This document shows positions 26,729 through 34,243 of a stretch of DNA of 64,000 nucleotides, piece after piece. The translations under genes were made by a program, and so were the position numbers. Source of the DNA: an uncultured Gemmatimonadota bacterium (lineage in GTDB: Bacteria; Gemmatimonadota; Gemmatimonadetes; Gemmatimonadales; Gemmatimonadaceae); NCBI GenBank assembly GCA_903882745.1, contig CAIRYG010000011.1, forward strand, positions 434,001-498,000, read 5' to 3'. Within the stretch, counting starts at the first letter, position 1, and every line of letters begins with the position of its first letter. The notes beneath the pieces are model-generated. The model was not told where the DNA came from and did not search any database. It saw nothing but the letters and a program-made list of their open reading frames with translations.

Positions 26729-27379
26729 GTGCCCGTGATTGTCGAAGCTGCCGTTGATACGTTCATCGATGCGCTCGCTGCCCAAGGCGAGGGGGTGCAT
26801 CGTCTCGAACTCTGCGGCCCGCTGCATGACGGGGGCACCACGCCGAGCGCGGGGCTGATTGCCCGCTGCTCGGAAAAACTCTTGGTCTCGGTTCACGTGC
26901 TGATTCGTCCGCGAGCCGGCAGTTTCGTCTATTGCGACGATGAAATCGAAATCATGAAGAAGGACATCGCCGTTGCCAAAGAACTCGGGGCCGACGGCGT
27001 GGTGATTGGCGCACTGACGCCGGACGGTGACGTCGACGTCGAAGCCATGGCGCAGTTGATTTCCGTGGCATCCGGGGTACGGATTGGTTTTCACCGCGCC
27101 TTTGATCAGGTCCGCGATCAGGCTGAGGCGCTGGAGCTTCTGGTCTCCCTGCAGGTGGACCACATCCTCACCAGCGGCGCTGGCAAAACCGCCATGGAAG
27201 GGGCCGATCGGCTCCACGCGCTTGTCGATCGCGCTGGCGACCGGGTGGAGATCATCGCAGGGGGGTCGGTGACCGCAGAGAATGTCGTCGACCTCGTGGG
27301 ACGTACCGGCGTGCGGGCCGTCCACGGGCGTGCCTTCCGTGGGGTCCCCCAACGGCTACGTCCGGTCGATCACTCGTAG
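26729..27379 (+). CDS. cutC: copper homeostasis protein CutC family
   Basis: A 216-aa TIM-barrel protein of the CutC family, somewhat shorter than the E. coli protein (248 aa). Hallmarks are the N-terminal VEAAVDT and LELCGPLHDGGTTPSAGLI, LIRPRAGSFVYCDDE, GADGVVIGALTPDGDVD, FHRAFDQ, ILTSGAGKTAMEG and IIAGGSVTAENV. The family was named for copper tolerance, but its biochemical activity is uncertain. The GTG at 26729 is chosen because CGGAGG lies 6 nt upstream and homology begins there; an ATG further upstream overlaps the transporter gene. It is 13 bp after the MFS gene and 15 bp before the hydrolase. Confidence 0.92.
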   Translation: MPVIVEAAVDTFIDALAAQGEGVHRLELCGPLHDGGTTPSAGLIARCSEKLLVSVHVLIRPRAGSFVYCDDEIEIMKKDIAVAKELGADGVVIGALTPDGDVDVEAMAQLISVASGVRIGFHRAFDQVRDQAEALELLVSLQVDHILTSGAGKTAMEGADRLHALVDRAGDRVEIIAGGSVTAENVVDLVGRTGVRAVHGRAFRGVPQRLRPVDHS

Positions 27380-27394
27380 GACTCGGGAGCCGTC

Positions 27395-28345
27395 ATGGTG
27401 CGCAAATTTGTCGTACTGCTGGCCGCGCTGTTGCTGGCAGGCGCCGCGTTCGTCGCCGCAACGTGGGCGCCGGATAAGACCGTCGCCGAGCTGCAACCCA
27501 AGTGGGCTCCAGCCCCGTCGCGTTTCCTCTCCGTTCACGGCATGCAGGTGCACCTCCGCGACGAAGGGCCGCGCGAGGACGCCGAGCCGATTGTGATGCT
27601 GCACGGCACCTCGTCGAGCCTGCATACGTGGGATGGATGGGCCAACGAGCTGCGCACCACACGCCGCGTTATTCGCATGGACCTTCCAGGGTTCGGTCTC
27701 ACCGGGCCTGACCCAACGAACAACTACTCGATCGGCAGCTACGTACGCTTCGTGCAGGCCGTGCTGGACTCACTTGGCGTCACCCGTGCCGTGCTGATCG
27801 GCAACTCACTCGGCGGGCAGATTGCATGGAATCTGGCGCTCTCGGACAGCGCGCGGGTCGCGAAGCTCGTGCTTGTGGATGCCGCAGGGTTTCCGGTGAA
27901 CGCGACGTCGGTGCCGATAGGGTTTCGGCTTGCGCGGAGCGCCGTGGGTGGGCGCCTTATGCGGTACATCTTACCGCGATTCATCGTGGCCTCGAGCGTT
28001 CGCAACGTCTTCGGTGATCCCGCGAAGGTCACGCCGGAGCTTATTGATCGTTACTATGATCTGACGTTGCGCGAGGGGAATCGCGCGGCTGTCGTGGCTC
28101 GGTTCGTGCAATCCAGCGCCCCGTCCGCTGTTGACCGCTTGGGCGAGCTGCGGGTCCCAACGCTCATCATCTGGGGCGAGAAGGACCGGTTGATTGCCCC
28201 CGTGACGGCGGAGCTGTTCCGACAGTCGATCCCAGGGAGCCGGACGGTACAGTTCACGGCACTTGGACACATTCCACAAGAAGAAGACCCGGTATCGACG
28301 CTACGCCTCCTGCGTCCCTTCCTGGCGGAGCACGCCACGCGGTAA
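27395..28345 (+). CDS. membrane-anchored or exported alpha/beta hydrolase
   Basis: A 316-aa alpha/beta-hydrolase. One hydrophobic N-terminal helix (VVLLAALLLAGAAFVAATW) suggests a signal anchor. The fold shows the oxyanion motif MLHGTSSS, DLPGFGLTG, and the nucleophile elbow GNSLGG with Ser138. The acid is in WGEKDRL and the catalytic His in LGHIPQEE. A cap region lies at about 170-250. Such proteins include esterases, epoxide hydrolases and haloalkane dehalogenases; no subfamily can be fixed from motifs alone. It is the last gene of the tight DUF1080-MFS-cutC run (15-bp gap). Downstream 260 bp lack a clear gene but hold a short hairpin (28508-28524). Confidence 0.85.
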   Translation: MVRKFVVLLAALLLAGAAFVAATWAPDKTVAELQPKWAPAPSRFLSVHGMQVHLRDEGPREDAEPIVMLHGTSSSLHTWDGWANELRTTRRVIRMDLPGFGLTGPDPTNNYSIGSYVRFVQAVLDSLGVTRAVLIGNSLGGQIAWNLALSDSARVAKLVLVDAAGFPVNATSVPIGFRLARSAVGGRLMRYILPRFIVASSVRNVFGDPAKVTPELIDRYYDLTLREGNRAAVVARFVQSSAPSAVDRLGELRVPTLIIWGEKDRLIAPVTAELFRQSIPGSRTVQFTALGHIPQEEDPVSTLRLLRPFLAEHATR

Positions 28346-28564
28346 AACCACGGTACCACAGCGGTTGCACCGCGGTCGTCGGTCGGCGCAGCCGCGGGCG
28401 GCGCTGAGGGGGGGGTAATCAGCCCACCCAGCACACTAAAACTGATGGTCCTAAGACTTGCGATTGGTTCGTTTCTTGCAGTACAGGTCAAGGAACGGTA
28501 CCGTGTTCGGGCGCTCAACGCCCGGGCATCAAGGGCCAATAGCCACTCAAGTCATTCATTAGCA

Positions 28565-28609
28565 ATGCTTTACAGAATCTCCACATTCGCCAAGCGTATC
28601 CGCCCGTGA
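28565..28609 (+). other. possible 14-codon leader ORF
   Basis: A short ORF (MLYRISTFAKRIRP) starts at ATG 28565 and ends in TGA at 28607-28609. Its stop overlaps the GTG start proposed for the large fusion protein by the GTGA tetranucleotide. No Shine-Dalgarno precedes it. It could couple translation of the downstream gene, which itself lacks a good ribosome site, or be chance. It is basic (Arg/Lys-rich) and has no recognisable family. Confidence 0.3.
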
Positions 28610-30669
28610 CCCCCTACCTTCAGGATGTTTTGAGGGACGGTGGGCACATTGAGGCAGCGCCTCGGGATACCGCGACCGAAACTGCCCTTCGCGTTCAGTC
28701 ACGGCATATTCACGTCCTCTACTTCTCGGACCCCCTGTGCTCCGCCTGCCGAGTCGTGGACCCGTATCTCGCGGCCATGGTCGAGCTCTACCAAGGGCTG
28801 GTGAAGATCGACGTAAAGCTCGGGGGGATGGTGAAATCGTGGGACGAGCTCCCCGCGATGGACCCGACCTGCGAAAACGGAGAGTCGGTCGCGTGCCTGT
28901 GGGAGCGCCTGAGCTCCGAGCACCGCGTGCAAATGGACAGCGCCATCTGGCGTCGCCGGCCGGTGCGCTCGTCGTACCCGGCCTCGATCGCATATCACGC
29001 AGCGATGGCCCAGGACCCAAAGAACGGCTTCCGATTCCTGCAGATTGTCCGCGACCTGCTCTTTCTCGAAGGCAAGGACATCAGCGAGGAACGCATCTTG
29101 GTGACCGCCGCGATTCGCAGCGGCCTTGATGTGCCCCGCTTTCGTCAGTCCATGCAGGATGGCTCGGCTGCCGATGCGTTCGCCCGCGACATTCGCGACG
29201 CCGAAACGTGGAAGGTCCGGCGTTTCCCAACGCTGGTCTTCATCAACGACCAAGTCGATAGCGTCACCGACACGTCGTTCTTGAACCAAACAACGGCGGA
29301 CAAAGCGCTGGACCATTGGGCTGGGATCATCAACGAGCTCACCCACCTCGACGCGCCCGACGGAAAACTGCGCGCCGACATGATTGAACTCCTCGAGGAG
29401 TTCCCGGGACTCTCGTCCAGTGAGATCTCGATCCGGTGCGGAATTCCCCTGGACCGCGCCGAGGCACGACTGGCAACCCTCTGGAAGCACGGCCGCTTGA
29501 TCCGCGAAGACCTCCCGCACGCGGTGCACTGGCGATCAAACAGCACGCCGTACCGCATTCGGCGTGATCATGCGCCAGTCCGCACCGCGGCGATCATCGG
29601 CGGCGGCATCGCGGGCTACGCCGCGGCGCGGAGCCTCGCCCAGCAAGGCGTCGAGGTTCGCGTCTTCGACCGGCAACGGCGCTCCGCCAGCCAAGGCTTT
29701 GGGTTCCTCCTGCTCAAGAATGGAATCGACGCACTAGACTCGATGGGCCTTCGTTCGGACCTCCTCCGTCGCGGGAACCCCATCAATCGCTTTCGCGCCA
29801 TCCTGCCGAACGGCGGCGAGGTCTATCAACGTCAACTCGACGACTGCCTCAGCATGCGGCGCGAAGATCTCGTAGAAATGCTCCGCGCGTCGAGCGGGGC
29901 CACGGAAATCCGGCACGATGCGGCGTTCGCGGGCTTTCTGCACGCGGACGATGATCATATTTCGGGCGTGCGGTTCGTAGACGGCACAAGCATCGAGGCG
30001 GATATCGTTCTCGCCAGCGATGGCATTCGGTCGTCCGTGCGTCACGCGCTCTTTCCGCAGCACCGCCTCGTACCGGTCGGTGAACGGGAAATCGTCGGCA
30101 TGGTCTACCTCCCCGACCTCGAAGTGCCGCAGGACGAATTCGTCAAAGTCATCGACACCGCCGCAGGAAAATGCATGGGTATGATTCCCCTCGGCGATGG
30201 GTACTACATCTGGTTCCTGCAGTTCAATCATCTGGAAGATCCCCTCGACGATGGCTCGGGCGACTCGATGCGAGCCTTCCTCAAGAAGGTCACGCGCGAC
30301 TACCCAGACGCGTTTCAAGAGTTGGTGGCCAAGAACGATTTCTCCACGAGCTTCCTCTGGATTTCGGAGCGTATGGATCTCCTCCCAGCCTTTTCCTTCG
30401 GCTCGGTAGCGCTCCTTGGCGACGCGGCACATCCGCTCCTCGCATTTACGAGCCAGGGCGCAAACTCCGCGCTTGAAGACGCGGCCTGCCTGGCCGCACT
30501 GCTGTCGCGCAGGCAAGAAGAGGAACCGACATCTGAAGTGTTCCACCGGTACTACCGCAAGCGTGAGCCGAACATCCGACGCTATATCGCTGAGGGCGAC
30601 CAGCTCGTCGAGCAGTTCATGCACCTGAATCGCGACAAGAACTTTCAGTTGCCCCTTTCGCTCCACTGA
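28606..30669 (+). CDS. DsbA-like / winged-helix / FAD monooxygenase fusion protein
   Basis: A 687-aa cytoplasmic protein with three parts. Residues about 33-235 form a DsbA/FrnE-type thioredoxin fold with a CSAC redox motif (Cys45, Cys48) and the cis-proline loop RRFPTLVF. Residues 256-309 look like a winged helix (SSSEISIRCGIPLDRAEARL, then WKHGRLI). Residues about 326-675 are a class A flavin monooxygenase, with the Rossmann GGGIAG at 332-337, ASDGIRSSVR, and GDAAHPLLAFTSQGANSALED at about 605-625. Class A enzymes hydroxylate aromatic or polyketide substrates using FAD and NAD(P)H. I know of no described protein with this exact architecture. It starts with GTG and lacks a Shine-Dalgarno; TTG at 28630 is an alternative start. 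A PLP aminotransferase follows after 2 nt. Confidence 0.8.
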   Translation: MTPYLQDVLRDGGHIEAAPRDTATETALRVQSRHIHVLYFSDPLCSACRVVDPYLAAMVELYQGLVKIDVKLGGMVKSWDELPAMDPTCENGESVACLWERLSSEHRVQMDSAIWRRRPVRSSYPASIAYHAAMAQDPKNGFRFLQIVRDLLFLEGKDISEERILVTAAIRSGLDVPRFRQSMQDGSAADAFARDIRDAETWKVRRFPTLVFINDQVDSVTDTSFLNQTTADKALDHWAGIINELTHLDAPDGKLRADMIELLEEFPGLSSSEISIRCGIPLDRAEARLATLWKHGRLIREDLPHAVHWRSNSTPYRIRRDHAPVRTAAIIGGGIAGYAAARSLAQQGVEVRVFDRQRRSASQGFGFLLLKNGIDALDSMGLRSDLLRRGNPINRFRAILPNGGEVYQRQLDDCLSMRREDLVEMLRASSGATEIRHDAAFAGFLHADDDHISGVRFVDGTSIEADIVLASDGIRSSVRHALFPQHRLVPVGEREIVGMVYLPDLEVPQDEFVKVIDTAAGKCMGMIPLGDGYYIWFLQFNHLEDPLDDGSGDSMRAFLKKVTRDYPDAFQELVAKNDFSTSFLWISERMDLLPAFSFGSVALLGDAAHPLLAFTSQGANSALEDAACLAALLSRRQEEEPTSEVFHRYYRKREPNIRRYIAEGDQLVEQFMHLNRDKNFQLPLSLH

Positions 30670-30671
30670 CC

Positions 30672-31850
30672 GTGACTTTCTTCGACAACGACAGCGTTCG
30701 CCTCGACCTGCTGCGCCAGCGCGCCTACAACTATCGCTGGGCCGTGCATCCGACGGACGTGATTCCGCTGACGGCCGCCGACCCCGACTTCGCCGTCGCG
30801 CCACAGATCACCGAGGCGTTGGTGCGGCACGCCACCGATGGGTACCACTCGTATGGTCCGCCACGCGGGCTCCCCGAGTTTCGTGAGGCGATTGCCGACT
30901 GGTACACGCGAACGAAACTGTCGCCGACGGATGCTGCGCATGTGCTGCCCGTCAACAGTGCCGCCGGCGGCCTGTTCATCGCCGCGCGGGCAATCCTCGG
31001 CCCGGGCGACAACGCGATTATTCCGGACCCGGTCGACTTCCTCTTTCGCCGCTCCATTGAAGCGGCGGGAGGGACGGTTCGTACCTGCCCGCTCCCCGAA
31101 GATTCCGCCGAGTTCGATCTCGACGCGCTCACGTCGTTAATCGACGATCGCACCCGCGCCATCTTCATCTGCAATCCGCACAACCCGCGCGGGCGTATGC
31201 TCTCCGCAGCGCACCTTCGGGCCCTCCTGACACTCGCCGAGCGGCATGGGCTCTGGCTGATCAGCGACGAGATTTGGGCTGATATCTCGTACACCACGCC
31301 ATTCGTGAGCGTTCTGGACCGCGCCCTGCCTGTGTATCCCAAGACAATCGTCGTGTCGGGGCTCTCCAAGAACTTCGCCCTTGCCGCGATGCGCATCGGC
31401 TACCTCATTGCGCGCACCGCGGAAATCACCACGCAACTATTCGAGGCGTCGCAGCACGCGAGCACGGCCGCGGGGATCCCCGTGCTCTCGCAAGTCGCAG
31501 GCACCGCGGCGCTCACCTCGTGCGATGCCTGGCTCGGTGACTTCCGCGAGCATCTGGCGGCGCGGCGCGCGCAGACGTTGGCGTTCATTGCCCAGATGCC
31601 CTTCCTGGCTCCAGTCGACACGAACGCCACCTATTTAGCGTTCCCACGGCTCGTTGGCGTACAGGATTCCGCGGAGTCGTTTGTCGCGCGGGTGCTCGCC
31701 GAGAGTCGCGTGGCGCTGGTGCCCGGTGGCCGCGACTGGTTCGAGGCCGGCTCTGAAGGGCACCTACGGATCTGCTTCGCGACCTCTGAGGAAATCCTCA
31801 AGGTTGCCTTCGATCGCATCACCTGCGCGCTGCCCAAACTCGCCATCTAA
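30672..31850 (+). CDS. class I/II PLP aminotransferase (PatB/MalY-like)
   Basis: A 392-aa fold-type I PLP enzyme. The N-terminal DVIPLTAADPDFAVAP matches the aminotransferase/C-S-lyase pattern, with YGPPRGLPEFREAIADW following. The PLP-contact segment is CNPHNPRGRM, DEIWADI lies in the middle, and the Schiff-base Lys is in VSGLSKNFALAAMRIGY. The C-terminal Arg is in HLRICFAT. MalY/PatB enzymes cleave C-S bonds; close relatives are aminotransferases. It starts with GTG 2 nt after the fusion monooxygenase, so both are made together and probably act on one substrate. Candidates include amino-acid-derived aromatic compounds. It is convergent with proline dehydrogenase. Confidence 0.88.
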   Translation: MTFFDNDSVRLDLLRQRAYNYRWAVHPTDVIPLTAADPDFAVAPQITEALVRHATDGYHSYGPPRGLPEFREAIADWYTRTKLSPTDAAHVLPVNSAAGGLFIAARAILGPGDNAIIPDPVDFLFRRSIEAAGGTVRTCPLPEDSAEFDLDALTSLIDDRTRAIFICNPHNPRGRMLSAAHLRALLTLAERHGLWLISDEIWADISYTTPFVSVLDRALPVYPKTIVVSGLSKNFALAAMRIGYLIARTAEITTQLFEASQHASTAAGIPVLSQVAGTAALTSCDAWLGDFREHLAARRAQTLAFIAQMPFLAPVDTNATYLAFPRLVGVQDSAESFVARVLAESRVALVPGGRDWFEAGSEGHLRICFATSEEILKVAFDRITCALPKLAI

Positions 31851-31875
31851 GGCGCGCGCAGGAGCTACGCTCGGC

Positions 31876-32805
31876 TCACCCCGGCAACATCGAGCGCACC
31901 ACGAACCAGACATTCGCCGGCCGTTCGGCGAGTCGTCGCATGTACCACTTGTACCACGAGCTGCCGTAGCTGATCAGCGTCTTCACGGTGCGCCCGTCGC
32001 GCACGAGTCGCGCTTGATCTGCGTCGCGGATGCCGTACAACATGTGGATCTCATACTTGCCGTCGGCAACGCCGATCTCCTTGGCCGCGGCCACGATCCG
32101 ATCGACCAGCGGAATATCATGCGTTCCAAAAATTGGAAAGCAGTTCCCCTTGGCCGCATGCTGCAGCATAGTGACCGACACCTCGTAATACGCGCGATCG
32201 GTGTCGGCCTTCACCGGGAATGCAATGCTCGCCGGCTCGGCATACGCCCCCTTCACGAGTCGGATAATGGGCTGCACCGCCATCAAACGCTCGACATCCT
32301 GCGGCGTCCGTAGCAAGTACGCCTGAATCGCGAGGCCGCAGTTGGGATACGCCTTCTTGACGCCTTCGTAGAGCGCTAATGTCCGATCGACATAGCTCGA
32401 ATCCTCCATGTCGATCCAGAGAATCGAGCCGCTCTCGGCGGCCTTGGCCGCGAGGACGTGCACATGCTGCGCGCAGGTTTCGGGCGAAAGATCGAGGCCG
32501 AGTTGCGTTGGCTTCACCGACACATGCCCGTCGATGCCACGCGCCTTGATCATATCGTAGAACTTCAGATAGTGATCGCGCACGGCGTCGGCTTCATCGA
32601 GACGCGTGAGGTTCTCGCCGAGTTTTGTGAAGACAGTTCCACGCCCCGCCTTCCCCAATACCTGAGCGGCACCGAGCGCATCCTCGGGCGCTTCGCCCGG
32701 CATGAACTTCTTGACCGCGCGCTTCACGAACGTGCGATTCAGTGCCTGATCGTTCAGGAAGGCGCTCTTCGACATGGCGAGTAACACACTACGACCGATT
32801 CCCAT
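31876..32805 (-). CDS. proline dehydrogenase
   Basis: A 309-aa FAD enzyme oxidising proline to 1-pyrroline-5-carboxylate, the first step of proline catabolism, with electrons passed to quinone. It is the stand-alone PRODH barrel, as in Thermus and Deinococcus, not the bifunctional PutA. Hallmarks are VSVKPTQLGLDL, WIDMEDSSYVDRTL, AIQAYLLRT, RLVKGAYAEP, FGTHD and the C-terminal EIHMLYGIR with YGSSWYKWYMRRLAERP. The ATG at 32805 has GGAG 8 nt upstream. It is not next to a P5C dehydrogenase here. It is 65 bp downstream of a Gfo/Idh gene on the same strand. Confidence 0.95.
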   Translation of the reverse strand: MGIGRSVLLAMSKSAFLNDQALNRTFVKRAVKKFMPGEAPEDALGAAQVLGKAGRGTVFTKLGENLTRLDEADAVRDHYLKFYDMIKARGIDGHVSVKPTQLGLDLSPETCAQHVHVLAAKAAESGSILWIDMEDSSYVDRTLALYEGVKKAYPNCGLAIQAYLLRTPQDVERLMAVQPIIRLVKGAYAEPASIAFPVKADTDRAYYEVSVTMLQHAAKGNCFPIFGTHDIPLVDRIVAAAKEIGVADGKYEIHMLYGIRDADQARLVRDGRTVKTLISYGSSWYKWYMRRLAERPANVWFVVRSMLPG

Positions 32806-32870
32806 AGCTCAATCTCCAAGTGGCGCGCCCTGCACAGGCGCCAGTGCGTCCCACAGCTGCTGAGAACCGA

Positions 32871-34103
32871 TTACGGCTTCCAGGTACCCTTCGCGACGGC
32901 TGGCACGAACGTGCCGAGACCGCGCGGCGGAAATGCCAACGTCTTTTCTTGTTCGGCGCTCTGATAGGCCGCCATGAGCATCTTCACGACGTCGACGCCA
33001 TCATCCCACGTGAGCAGCGGCTTCTCTTTGCCCTGAAACACGCGCACGAAGTGGCGATCCTCGCCCGTGTAGCCGTAGGCATTGTACTCCTCGGGGACCA
33101 CCGGCATGACGCCCTGCTCGGCGTTCTGCTTTTCGACGAGATCCTCGCCCGCGCGGCCAGTCACCTCGCGGCTGAAGAACAGCTGCAGCCCGCTATCGAG
33201 GGAGTTCCATTTCATGGAATACTCCGGACCGAGCAACTCCGCGGAGAGCCGCAGACCGGCACCGACAAAGCTCCAGCTCGTGCTCGCCTCGCCAATCGCG
33301 CGGCCGCCCGGCGTGTCGAACTCAATCATCACGCTCGCAAAATCTTCGCTGGGTGTCTTGGCGTAATCCACCCCCATGCTCTTTTTGAGCTGCTTGGTGT
33401 AGTGCGGACGCGACCACTTGAGACTGGCAATGTGGCCGGTGACCTTCACCGGCTTCACGGTCGAGAGCGGCTCCCCTGGCTTGCAGAGGAGATAACGCAC
33501 GACGAGCGCCGAGTGGCACATCATGTCATTGAGCACTCCACCGCCCTGCAGGCGTCCATTCCAGAACCAGGGCATGTGCGGACCGCTGTGTTCTTCGGCA
33601 GCGCGGGCGAGATAGGGGCGCCCGGTGGTCGCCGCGCCGCGTGCCCAGAGCAAGGTCTTTCCGGCTTCCACATGCGGCGCCCAGAGCTGATTCTCGAGAT
33701 AGCCGTGCGCCAGCCCAACGCTCTTCACCAGTTTCGTGATGTACGCCGCCTCCGAGACGTTCCGGGCGAGCGGCTTTTCGCACGCGATTCCCTTGAGCGT
33801 TCCCTTGCCCTCGCGAATCGCGTGGACGATTTCTTCGACATTCTCAATGCGGGCTTGGTTCGGCCCCGTCAACCAGATCGCGTCGATCGCCGGGTCCGCG
33901 ACCATCGCTGTGATGCTCGTGTACGCCTTGGCCTGTCCAATATCGAGCGAGCGCGCGAGTGCGGCGGCTGACGCGGCGTTTTTGGCGTTCGGGCTCCACA
34001 CACCGAGCACGTCGGCGTCGCGAACTCCGCGCCAGCCGAGCATGTGAAACCGGGCATTGAAACCGGAGCCAATGAAGCCAACGCCGAGGCGGGAAGCGGA
34101 CAT
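32871..34103 (-). CDS. Gfo/Idh/MocA-family oxidoreductase
   Basis: A 410-aa NAD(P)-dependent oxidoreductase. The N-terminal Rossmann domain has VGFIGSGFNARFH, ADVLGVWSPN and IDAIWLTGPNQ. The key substrate Lys is in CEKPLARN. The C-terminal alpha/beta domain has GGGVLNDMMCHSALVVRYL, which holds the usual catalytic region of the family. Members oxidise or reduce sugars, inositols and their derivatives; the substrate is unknown. There is no signal peptide, unlike the second Gfo/Idh gene at 61221-62780. The next downstream gene is proline dehydrogenase (65 bp) and the upstream gene is an amidohydrolase 140 bp away on the same strand. Confidence 0.9.
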   Translation of the reverse strand: MSASRLGVGFIGSGFNARFHMLGWRGVRDADVLGVWSPNAKNAASAAALARSLDIGQAKAYTSITAMVADPAIDAIWLTGPNQARIENVEEIVHAIREGKGTLKGIACEKPLARNVSEAAYITKLVKSVGLAHGYLENQLWAPHVEAGKTLLWARGAATTGRPYLARAAEEHSGPHMPWFWNGRLQGGGVLNDMMCHSALVVRYLLCKPGEPLSTVKPVKVTGHIASLKWSRPHYTKQLKKSMGVDYAKTPSEDFASVMIEFDTPGGRAIGEASTSWSFVGAGLRLSAELLGPEYSMKWNSLDSGLQLFFSREVTGRAGEDLVEKQNAEQGVMPVVPEEYNAYGYTGEDRHFVRVFQGKEKPLLTWDDGVDVVKMLMAAYQSAEQEKTLAFPPRGLGTFVPAVAKGTWKP

Positions 34104-34243
34104 GGTCGTGAGTGCTCGTGGATGTGATGACTACTGCGCGAAAAATAGGAGGTGGGACGGACGGCTAAAAGAGCCCGACCTTTCCCTTCACCGAGGCAAT
34201 GAGCTTATCACCAATACGGCGCTCGAAAGCACGGCGCGGATGC

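Noticed and set aside
28346-28605. A gene or tRNA in the 260-bp gap
   Set aside because: No frame with coding character beyond the 14-codon ORF and no cloverleaf; only a 6-bp hairpin at 28508-28524 is seen.
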